64,000 nt of DNA from Stutzerimonas stutzeri (GTDB lineage: Bacteria > Pseudomonadota > Gammaproteobacteria > Pseudomonadales > Pseudomonadaceae), in NCBI RefSeq assembly GCF_024448715.1, contig NZ_JAMOHZ010000008.1, forward strand, positions 212,349 through 276,348. Direction: 5' to 3'. A program made the position numbers and the translations under genes. Positions 57,213 through 64,000 of this stretch are shown in pieces. How positions within the stretch are numbered: position 1 is the first letter of the stretch; each line of letters opens with the position of its first letter. The notes beneath the pieces are model-generated. The model searched no databases, was not told where the DNA came from, and was given only the letters and a program-made list of their open reading frames with translations.

Positions 57213-57256
57213 TAGAAAACAGCGCCAGCGGCGATGAAGCCGCCGGTCACTTGTTT

Positions 57257-57562
57257 TTACCAGCTGGCTTTGACCAGACCTGGAACGTCACCACGCATCG
57301 CAGCCTGACGCAGCATGTTACGCGCAAGACCAAACTTGCGATAAACACCATGCGGACGACCGGTCAGACGACACCGGTTACGCAAGCGGGAAGCGCTTGC
57401 ATCACGCGGTTGCTTCTGCAGAGCTACCTGAGCCTCCCAGCGCGCTTCCGGAGAGGACTCTGGATTAGCGATGGTTGCCTTCAGTGCGGCACGCTTCTGA
57501 GCGTATTTGGCAACCGTTTGCTGACGCTTCAGCTCGCGGTTCTTCATGCTTTGCTTAGCCAT
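57257..57562 (-). CDS. rpsN: 30S ribosomal protein S14
   Basis: This 101-residue S14 begins [20 protein letters not shown] and ends [15 protein letters not shown]. It is the long, zinc-free (C-) form, without the CxxC pairs of the short form. The start at 57562 is the family's usual one. Confidence 0.97.
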   Translation of the reverse strand: MAKQSMKNRELKRQQTVAKYAQKRAALKATIANPESSPEARWEAQVALQKQPRDASASRLRNRCRLTGRPHGVYRKFGLARNMLRQAAMRGDVPGLVKASW

Positions 57563-57575
57563 GCGCCTACTCCAA

Positions 57576-58115
57576 TCAGTTACGGAACGGAAAATTGAAA
57601 GCACGCAGCAGTGCGCGACCTTCTTCATCCGTCCGAGCGGTGGTAGTCAGCGTGATGTCCAGACCACGCAGGGCATCGATCTTGTCGTAATCGATTTCCG
57701 GGAAGATGATCTGCTCCTTCACACCCATGCTGTAGTTGCCACGGCCGTCGAACGACTTGGCATTCAAGCCGCGAAAATCGCGAACCCGAGGCAGGGAGAT
57801 GGACAGCAGACGGTCCAGGAATTCGTACATACGATCGCTGCGCAATGTCACCTTGACGCCGATCGGCCATCCTTCGCGGACTTTGAAGCCTGCGATGGAC
57901 TTACGAGCGTGAGTCACGACGACCTTCTGGCCGGTGATCTTTTCCAGGTCGGCAACTGCGTTGTCGATGATCTTCTTGTCACCGATCGCTTCGCCGATAC
58001 CCATGTTCAGGGTGATCTTGGTGATGCGCGGAACTTCCATCACATTACCCAGCTGAAGCTCTTCCTTCAGCTTGGGAGCGATTTGCTTCCGATAAACTTC
58101 TTTTAGTCGTGCCAT
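57576..58115 (-). CDS. rplE: 50S ribosomal protein L5
   Basis: This 179-residue 5S rRNA-binding protein begins [20 protein letters not shown] and has [20 protein letters not shown] and the C-terminal [20 protein letters not shown]. It contacts P-site tRNA. Confidence 0.98.
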   Translation of the reverse strand: MARLKEVYRKQIAPKLKEELQLGNVMEVPRITKITLNMGIGEAIGDKKIIDNAVADLEKITGQKVVVTHARKSIAGFKVREGWPIGVKVTLRSDRMYEFLDRLLSISLPRVRDFRGLNAKSFDGRGNYSMGVKEQIIFPEIDYDKIDALRGLDITLTTTARTDEEGRALLRAFNFPFRN

Positions 58116-58134
58116 GGTTATCTACCTAGCAGTC

Positions 58135-58449
58135 TCAAGCTTCAACCGGCTTTTGGGTCGACTTGAAGACACGAATTTTCTTGCCGTCTTCTACTTTGAA
58201 ACCAACGCGGTCAGCCTTGTTGGTTTCGCCGTTGAAAATAGCGACGTTAGAGGCGTGCAGAGGCGCCTCTTTTTCGACGATACCGCCCTGGACGCCCGAC
58301 ATCGGGTTCGGCTTGGTATGACGCTTCACGAGATTGATACCACCGACGACCAGACGGTCGTCAGCGAGAACTCGGAGCACCTTACCGCGCTTGCCCTTGT
58401 CTTTGCCGGCGATGACGATGATCTCGTCGTTGCGACGAATCTTTTGCAT
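58135..58449 (-). CDS. rplX: 50S ribosomal protein L24
   Basis: This 104-residue protein begins [20 protein letters not shown], a KOW motif, and is an assembly initiator of the large subunit. It is between rplN and rplE. Confidence 0.98.
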   Translation of the reverse strand: MQKIRRNDEIIVIAGKDKGKRGKVLRVLADDRLVVGGINLVKRHTKPNPMSGVQGGIVEKEAPLHASNVAIFNGETNKADRVGFKVEDGKKIRVFKSTQKPVEA

Positions 58450-58460
58450 GCGGCTTCTCC

Positions 58461-58829
58461 TTACAGCACTTCAGGCGCGAGCGAGACGATTTTCATGAAC
58501 TTCTCGGAACGAAGTTCACGCGTCACTGGCCCGAAAATACGGGTGCCAATAGGCTCCTGCTTGTTGTTCAACAGAACAGCAGCGTTGCCATCGAAGCGAA
58601 TGATGGAGCCGTCCGGACGGCGAACACCGTGACGGGTACGGACCACGACAGCAGTCATTACCTGGCCTTTTTTGACCTTGCCACGCGGAATCGCTTCCTT
58701 GACGGTAACCTTGATGATGTCGCCGATGCCGGCGTAACGGCGGTGTGAACCGCCGAGAACCTTGATACACATGACGCGACGAGCGCCACTGTTATCCGCC
58801 ACATCGAGCATTGATTGAGTCTGAATCAT
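58461..58829 (-). CDS. rplN: 50S ribosomal protein L14
   Basis: This 122-residue protein begins [20 protein letters not shown] and ends REFRSE-type [17 protein letters not shown]. It forms an intersubunit bridge. It is conventionally the first gene of the spc operon. Confidence 0.98.
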   Translation of the reverse strand: MIQTQSMLDVADNSGARRVMCIKVLGGSHRRYAGIGDIIKVTVKEAIPRGKVKKGQVMTAVVVRTRHGVRRPDGSIIRFDGNAAVLLNNKQEPIGTRIFGPVTRELRSEKFMKIVSLAPEVL

Positions 58830-58852
58830 ATTATTTCTCCGACCCTTAGCCC

Positions 58853-59119
58853 TTAGACTTCGACGGCACGTTCGACGACATCAACCAACATCCAGCACTT
58901 GGTCTTCGCCAGAGGACGAGTCTCGCGAATCGTGACCTTGTCACCGATACGGCACTGGTTGGTTTCGTCGTGAGCGTGCAGTTTGGTCGAACGCTTCACG
59001 TATTTACCGTAGATCGGGTGCTTGACGCGACGCTCGATCAGAACGGTGATGCTTTTGTCCATCTTGTCGCTGACGACGCGGCCAGTCAGCGTGCGGACAG
59101 TTTTTTCAACTTCAGCCAT
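58853..59119 (-). CDS. rpsQ: 30S ribosomal protein S17
   Basis: This 88-residue protein reads [20 protein letters not shown], with [20 protein letters not shown] at the C-terminus. I use the ATG at 59119; another methionine is two codons upstream. It is the last gene of the S10 part. Confidence 0.97.
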   Translation of the reverse strand: MAEVEKTVRTLTGRVVSDKMDKSITVLIERRVKHPIYGKYVKRSTKLHAHDETNQCRIGDKVTIRETRPLAKTKCWMLVDVVERAVEV

Positions 59120-59121
59120 GA

Positions 59122-59313
59122 TCACTTACCTGCCTGCTGGTTGAGCACAGTCTTGACACGAGCGATGTCGCGCTTGACTTGCGAGAGCAGGTGAGACTGC
59201 CCCAACTGGCCAGTTGCTTTCTGCATGCGCAGATTGAACTGGTCGCGCAGCAGCTCGAGCAGTTGCTCGTTTAGCTGCTGAGCGGATTTTTCACGAAGTT
59301 CATTCGCTTTCAT
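59122..59313 (-). CDS. rpmC: 50S ribosomal protein L29
   Basis: This 63-residue helical protein reads [20 protein letters not shown] and ends AGK. It lines the exit tunnel and helps dock trigger factor and SRP. The start at 59313 overlaps the rplP stop by one base. Confidence 0.97.
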   Translation of the reverse strand: MKANELREKSAQQLNEQLLELLRDQFNLRMQKATGQLGQSHLLSQVKRDIARVKTVLNQQAGK

Positions 59314-59726
59314 CACATCACCGTCCGCTTAACAAAGGAGGTGGCGAGCGGCAGCTTTGCAGCAGCCAGGGCGAATGCCTCACGCGCCAGCTCTTCGGAA
59401 ACACCCTCGATTTCGTAGAGCACCTTGCCCGGTTGAATCTGAGCTACCCAGTACTCGACGTTACCCTTACCTTTACCCATCCGAACTTCCAGAGGTTTTT
59501 TGGTAACAGGCTTGTCGGGGAATACGCGGATCCAGATTTTGCCGCCACGCTTTACGTGACGGGTCAACGCACGACGTGCGGACTCGATCTGGCGCGCGGT
59601 GAGACGACCACGAGCGACAGACTTCAGAGCGAACTCGCCGAAGCTGACTTTGCTACCGCGCTGAGCCAGGCCACGGTTGTGACCAGTCATCTGCTTGCGG
59701 AATTTTGTACGCTTTGGTTGCAACAT
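59313..59726 (-). CDS. rplP: 50S ribosomal protein L16
   Basis: This 137-residue protein begins [20 protein letters not shown] and contains [20 protein letters not shown]. It contacts A-site tRNA; it lies between rpsC and rpmC. Confidence 0.98.
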   Translation of the reverse strand: MLQPKRTKFRKQMTGHNRGLAQRGSKVSFGEFALKSVARGRLTARQIESARRALTRHVKRGGKIWIRVFPDKPVTKKPLEVRMGKGKGNVEYWVAQIQPGKVLYEIEGVSEELAREAFALAAAKLPLATSFVKRTVM

Positions 59727-59738
59727 TTGGCGTACTCC

Positions 59739-60425
59739 TTACTTGGCAGCTTTTTTACGAGGCGCAGGCGCTTGCGGCTTGAGCTCTTCATGGCGACCAC
59801 CAATCACTTCGCCTTTGAAGATCCAGACCTTGACGCCGATCACACCGTATGTGGTGTGCGCTTCGTAGGTGTTGTAGTCGATATCGGCACGCAGGGTGTG
59901 CAGCGGCACACGACCTTCCCGATACCATTCCGTACGGGCGATTTCAGCCCCACCCAGACGACCGCTCACCTGGATCTTGATGCCTTTGGCACCAATGCGG
60001 ATCGCGTTCTGTACGGCGCGCTTCATGGCGCGACGGAACATCACACGACGTTCCAGCTGCTGAGCGACGTTCTGTGCTACCAGCATTGCATCGAGTTCCG
60101 GCTTGCGGATTTCTTCGATGTTGATGTGCACAGGCACACCCATTTTCTTGGTCAGGTCCTGACGCAGCTTCTCAACATCTTCACCTTTCTTGCCGATCAC
60201 GATGCCGGGACGAGCGGTGTGGATGGTGATACGTGCTGTCTGAGCCGGACGATGGATATCGATACGGCTTACGGACGCGCTTTTTAATTTGTCTTGGAGG
60301 TACTCACGTACGTTCAGATCTGCAAGCAGATAATCGGCGTACGTACGACCATCTGCATACCAGACGGAAGTGTGCTCCTTGACGATTCCCAGGCGAATGC
60401 CAGTGGGATGTACTTTCTGACCCAT
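59739..60425 (-). CDS. rpsC: 30S ribosomal protein S3
   Basis: This 228-residue protein has an N-terminal KH domain with [16 protein letters not shown] and a C-terminal domain with [14 protein letters not shown]. The start at 60425 ([13 protein letters not shown]) is the family start; upstream codons are spurious. It is part of the mRNA entry pore. Confidence 0.98.
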   Translation of the reverse strand: MGQKVHPTGIRLGIVKEHTSVWYADGRTYADYLLADLNVREYLQDKLKSASVSRIDIHRPAQTARITIHTARPGIVIGKKGEDVEKLRQDLTKKMGVPVHINIEEIRKPELDAMLVAQNVAQQLERRVMFRRAMKRAVQNAIRIGAKGIKIQVSGRLGGAEIARTEWYREGRVPLHTLRADIDYNTYEAHTTYGVIGVKVWIFKGEVIGGRHEELKPQAPAPRKKAAK

Positions 60426-60438
60426 CTGATCGACTCCG

Positions 60439-60771
60439 TTACTTGTCCGCAACCTTGACAGTGATATGGCAAGACCGCTTGACGATGCGATCAGCGCGGC
60501 CTTTGGCACGCGGCATGATGCGCTTAAGCGAACGCCCTTCGTTGACGAAGACGGTGGAGACCTTCAGGTCATCCACGTCGGCGCCTTCGTTGTGCTCGGC
60601 GTTGGCTACAGCCGACTCCAGCACTTTCTTCATGATCTCGGCGGCTTTCTTACTGCTGAAAGCCAGCAGGTTGAGCGCTTCGCCCACCTTCTTCCCGCGG
60701 ATCTGGTCGGCGACCAGGCGGGCTTTCTGGGCGGAGATGCGAGCGCCCGACAACTTAGCGGCTACTTCCAT
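60439..60771 (-). CDS. rplV: 50S ribosomal protein L22
   Basis: This 110-residue tunnel protein reads [20 protein letters not shown] and has the beta-hairpin segment ending [16 protein letters not shown]. Its hairpin lines the nascent peptide exit tunnel. Confidence 0.98.
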
Positions 60772-60784
60772 CTTTCCTTACCCC

Positions 60785-61060
60785 TTAGCGCTTGCCTTTC
60801 TTGTCCGCTACGTGCCCGCGATAAGTGCGGGTACCAGCGAACTCGCCGAGTTTGTGGCCGACCATGTCTTCGCTCACGAGAACGGGAACATGTTGACGAC
60901 CGTTATGCACAGCGATGGTCAAACCGACCATTTGCGGCAGGATCATCGAACGGCGCGACCAGGTTTTAACCGGCTTGCGATCGTTCTTTTCCATCGCCAC
61001 TTCGACCTTCTTCAATAGGTGAAGATCGATAAAAGGACCTTTTTTCAGAGAACGCGGCAC
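60785..61060 (-). CDS. rpsS: 30S ribosomal protein S19
   Basis: This 91-residue protein begins [20 protein letters not shown] and has [20 protein letters not shown] and [15 protein letters not shown]. It forms the small-subunit head with S13. Confidence 0.98.
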   Translation of the reverse strand: MPRSLKKGPFIDLHLLKKVEVAMEKNDRKPVKTWSRRSMILPQMVGLTIAVHNGRQHVPVLVSEDMVGHKLGEFAGTRTYRGHVADKKGKR

Positions 61061-61076
61061 TGTCGTATCCCTCTAG

Positions 61077-61898
61077 TTACTTGCGACGACGGACGATCAT
61101 GTTATCGGTGCGCTTGTTAGAGCGAGTCTTCGCGCCCTTGGTCGGGAAGCCCCATGGCGACACCGGATGACGACCACCGGAGGTACGACCCTCACCACCA
61201 CCGTGGGGGTGATCGACCGGGTTCATTGCCACACCGCGAACGGTCGGGCGAACACCACGCCAGCGCTTGGCACCAGCTTTACCCAGCGAACGCAGGCTGT
61301 GCTCGGAATTCGAGACTTCGCCCAGAGTCGCACGGCATTCAGCCAGCACTTTACGCATCTCGCCGGAGCGAAGACGCAGAGTCACGTAGGCACCTTCACG
61401 AGCGACCAACTGAGCCGAAGCACCAGCGGAACGAGCAATTTGAGCACCCTTGCCCGGCTTGAGCTCAACACCGTGAACGGTAGAACCCAGCGGAATGTTA
61501 CGCAGCGGCAGACTGTTGCCAGCCTTGATCGGCGCGTTAACGCCGGAGAGCAGCTGATCGCCAGCAGTTACGCCCTTAGGCGCGATGATGTAGCGACGCT
61601 CACCGTCCGCGTACTTCAGCAGCGCGATGTGCGCAGTACGGTTCGGATCGTATTCAACGCGCTCGACGACGGCAGGAATGCCATCCTTGTTGCGCCGGAA
61701 ATCGACCAGACGATAATGCTGCTTGTGTCCACCACCGATATGACGGGTAGTAATACGACCGTTGTTGTTACGACCGCCAGACTTCGACTTCTTCTCGAGC
61801 AGCGGAGCATAAGGAGCGCCTTTATGCAGCTCCTGATTGACCACCTTGACCACGAAACGGCGGCCCGCGGAAGTCGGTTTGCATTTAACGATTGCCAT
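61077..61898 (-). CDS. rplB: 50S ribosomal protein L2
   Basis: This 273-residue protein begins [20 protein letters not shown] and has the peptidyl-transferase-proximal block [20 protein letters not shown], including the conserved histidine. It is essential for subunit association and peptide bond formation. Confidence 0.98.
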   Translation of the reverse strand: MAIVKCKPTSAGRRFVVKVVNQELHKGAPYAPLLEKKSKSGGRNNNGRITTRHIGGGHKQHYRLVDFRRNKDGIPAVVERVEYDPNRTAHIALLKYADGERRYIIAPKGVTAGDQLLSGVNAPIKAGNSLPLRNIPLGSTVHGVELKPGKGAQIARSAGASAQLVAREGAYVTLRLRSGEMRKVLAECRATLGEVSNSEHSLRSLGKAGAKRWRGVRPTVRGVAMNPVDHPHGGGEGRTSGGRHPVSPWGFPTKGAKTRSNKRTDNMIVRRRK

Positions 61899-61912
61899 GA
61901 TGCCCCCCTTCC

Positions 61913-62212
61913 TTACTCAGCGTTGCCGGAGAAATCGAGATCCTGGCCCGGCTGAAGCGCGATGTACGCCTTCTTCCAGTCGTTACGCTTGCCCAGACCG
62001 CGAGCGGTGCGCTTGGTCTTGCCCTGAACATTCAGGGTACTGACCTTGGCCACCTTCACGTTGAACAGGCTTTCGACGGCCTTCTTGATTTCCAGCTTGG
62101 TTGCATCAGTAGCAACCTTGAAAACGAACTGGCTCTTGCTGTCGGCCAGCATGGTTGCCTTCTCGGAGACGTGCGGGCCAAGCAGGACTTTGAATACGCG
62201 TTCCTGGTTCAT
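61913..62212 (-). CDS. rplW: 50S ribosomal protein L23
   Basis: This 99-residue protein begins [20 protein letters not shown] and ends [15 protein letters not shown]. It docks trigger factor at the tunnel exit. It overlaps rplD by 4 bases. Confidence 0.98.
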   Translation of the reverse strand: MNQERVFKVLLGPHVSEKATMLADSKSQFVFKVATDATKLEIKKAVESLFNVKVAKVSTLNVQGKTKRTARGLGKRNDWKKAYIALQPGQDLDFSGNAE

Positions 62213-62811
62213 CCCAGCAGCTCCTCGAATTTCTTCACAGCCGACACGGTGATCAACACCTTGTCATAGGCGATCAGGCTGACAGGATCCGAACCTTGCA
62301 CATCGCGTACATCGACGTGAGGCAGGTTGCGAGCCGCCAGATAAAGATTCTGATCAACAGCATCGGAAACGATCAGCACATCGTTCAGACCCATGTCAGT
62401 CAGCTTGTTAGCAAGCAGCTTGGTCTTGGGGCTGTCGACAGCGAAGTCTTCCACAACGACCAGACGCTCAGAGCGCACTAGCTCGGAGAGGATGGAGCGC
62501 AGCGCTGCGCGATACATCTTCTTGTTGAGCTTCTGATCATGGTTCTGCGGACGGGCTGCGAAAGTCACACCACCGCCACGCCAGATCGGACCACGTGAAG
62601 TACCGGCACGAGCGCGACCAGTACCCTTCTGACGCCAGGGACGCTTGCCGCCACCGGACACATCGGAGCGAGTCTTCTGCTGCTTGCTACCCTGACGACC
62701 GCCAGCCATGTAGGCGACGACTGCCTGGTGCACCAGCGTCTCATTGAACTCACCACCAAAGGTTTGCTCGGAGACTTCGATGGCTTGTGCGCCATTAACA
62801 TTCAATTGCAT
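62209..62811 (-). CDS. rplD: 50S ribosomal protein L4
   Basis: This 200-residue protein reads [20 protein letters not shown] and has the tunnel loop [20 protein letters not shown]. In E. coli it also represses the S10 operon; the required leader upstream of rpsJ was not recognised here. Confidence 0.98.
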   Translation of the reverse strand: MQLNVNGAQAIEVSEQTFGGEFNETLVHQAVVAYMAGGRQGSKQQKTRSDVSGGGKRPWRQKGTGRARAGTSRGPIWRGGGVTFAARPQNHDQKLNKKMYRAALRSILSELVRSERLVVVEDFAVDSPKTKLLANKLTDMGLNDVLIVSDAVDQNLYLAARNLPHVDVRDVQGSDPVSLIAYDKVLITVSAVKKFEELLG

Positions 62812-62823
62812 GTGAACTCCCCC

Positions 62824-63459
62824 TTACCCGCGAGCCTTGGCAGCCGGACGCACAACAACGTCACCACCAGTGGCGCCGGGCACTGCACCCTTGACCAACA
62901 GCAGATTACGCTCAGCATCGACACGCACGATTTCCAGGGACTGCACGGTTACGCGCTCGGCGCCCATGTGCCCGGACATCTTCTTGCCCTTGAAAACGCG
63001 GCCTGGAGTCTGGCACTGGCCAATCGAACCCGGAACGCGGTGGGATACGGAGTTACCGTGAGTATTGTCCTGACCACGAAAATTCCAGCGCTTAATGGTA
63101 CCGGCAAAGCCTTTACCTTTGGACTGACCGGTGACATCCACCATCTGTCCAGCCTGGAAGATTTCAGCGTTGATCTGGTCACCAGCCTGGAATTCCTCGC
63201 CATCAAGACGGAACTCCCAAACGCCACGACCGGCAGCTACGTTCGCCTTCGCGAAGTGACCAGCCTGAGCTTTGGTAACACGGGACGCGCGACGCTCGCC
63301 GACAGTGACCTGTACGGCGCGATAGCCATCGCTCTCTTCATTCTTGAACTGAGTGACGCGATTCGGCTCGATCTCGATGACCGTAACCGGAATAGAGACA
63401 CCATCTTCGGTGAAAACGCGGGTCATACCGCATTTACGACCGACTACACCAATAGTCAT
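62824..63459 (-). CDS. rplC: 50S ribosomal protein L3
   Basis: This 211-residue protein begins [20 protein letters not shown] and has [20 protein letters not shown] with the conserved methylatable Gln and [20 protein letters not shown]. It contacts the peptidyl-transferase centre. Confidence 0.98.
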   Translation of the reverse strand: MTIGVVGRKCGMTRVFTEDGVSIPVTVIEIEPNRVTQFKNEESDGYRAVQVTVGERRASRVTKAQAGHFAKANVAAGRGVWEFRLDGEEFQAGDQINAEIFQAGQMVDVTGQSKGKGFAGTIKRWNFRGQDNTHGNSVSHRVPGSIGQCQTPGRVFKGKKMSGHMGAERVTVQSLEIVRVDAERNLLLVKGAVPGATGGDVVVRPAAKARG

Positions 63460-63540
63460 GTTGTAACCTCTTGAGTGTACGGGGCTTTCACCCGCTATGG
63501 CCGCCCATTTCAGAGCGTTACACGACTAAAACTCTAGGTT

Positions 63541-63852
63541 TTAGCCGAGGCTGATCTGCACTTCCACACCAGCCGCAAGATCAAGCTTCATCAGCGCATC
63601 GACGGTCTTATCAGTCGGCTGAACGATGTCCAGCACACGCTTATGAGTACGGATCTCATACTGGTCGCGCGCATCTTTGTTGACGTGCGGAGAAACCAGA
63701 ACAGTGAACCGCTCTTTGCGGGTTGGCAGTGGAATCGGACCACGCACCTGAGCACCAGTACGCTTCGCGGTTTCCACGATTTCCTGGGTTGATTGATCGA
63801 TCAGGCGATGGTCAAAAGCCTTCAACCGAATACGGATTTGTTGGTTTTGCAT
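63541..63852 (-). CDS. rpsJ: 30S ribosomal protein S10
   Basis: This 103-residue protein reads [20 protein letters not shown] and ends [13 protein letters not shown]. It is first in the S10 operon and, as NusE, joins the antitermination complex. I place the start at 63852; the methionine six codons upstream is outside the family alignment. Confidence 0.98.
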
Positions 63853-63961
63853 TTTGACCTCAGACTCCAATTAGCCATCCCTACCAGGCGCAATACGCCC
63901 GGTAAAAGGAGGCGCAATTGTACGGATGCGTCCAGGGGGTGTCAATAAATGATCAATAATA

Positions 63962-63990
63962 GAAAAAGGGCCCCGAAGGACCCTTTCCGA
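63962..63990 (-). terminator. Terminator of an upstream minus-strand gene (probably tuf)
   Basis: On the minus strand AAAGGGTCC pairs with GGGCCCTTT around TTCG, followed by the T-rich TTCTATTATT. It lies about 110 bases upstream of rpsJ. In this gene order tuf usually precedes rpsJ, but it is outside the window. Confidence 0.75.
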
Positions 63991-64000
63991 CATCGAAAAT

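Overview
The window is a high-GC chromosomal segment of a gammaproteobacterium in the Pseudomonadaceae, most likely the Pseudomonas stutzeri (Stutzerimonas) group. Support comes from Pseudomonas-type gene orders: colRS with warAB and dgkA; a DUF2796/ABC/DUF3299 zinc cluster followed by the epimerase and reductase pair; ssb, MFS, uvrA, katA, rplQ. The protein sequences are also Pseudomonas-like. The genus-level call is an inference, made without a database search.

Layout. 1-6800 is accessory DNA: remnants (a truncated HigA antitoxin, two copies of a small CxxC protein, one broken) beside a tightly coupled minus-strand operon of three large tyrosine recombinases and a small partner protein. It looks like the right end of an integrated element abutting ettA. 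6.9-23 kb is core housekeeping and metabolism: ettA, gdhA, fpr, rlmG, an MFS exporter, a PaoABC-like molybdenum aldehyde oxidoreductase, an AzgA-type purine permease, trmA and a hybrid histidine kinase. The gaps between 10 and 20 kb hold four clusters of one REP-like palindrome family.

23-31 kb is an envelope block. colRS and the warA-warB-dgkA genes read left; an LTA-synthase-like phosphotransferase and a PAP2 phosphatase read right, followed by a minus-strand lipoprotein. A 29-bp element resembling a ColR site occurs upstream of three of these units. 31-36 kb holds copper- and zinc-linked genes: DUF411, a YpfJ metallopeptidase, and a DUF2796-ABC-FtsX-DUF3299 operon behind a Zur-box-like palindrome. 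36-41 kb is a TtpC-type TonB energising operon (DUF3450, ExbB-like, ExbB, ExbD, TonB, TPR).

41-50 kb has a sugar-nucleotide epimerase and reductase, ssb, an MFS transporter, uvrA and katA. 50-64 kb is the S10-spc-alpha ribosomal protein supercluster on the minus strand, from rpsJ down to rplQ and including secY and rpoA. It has internal hairpins in the spc part and a terminator-plus-promoter junction between rpmJ and rpsM.

The most notable items are the recombinase module, the repeated ColR-like element, and the clustered REP family. No clearly unprecedented system was identified; the recombinase module is the best candidate for an under-described one.
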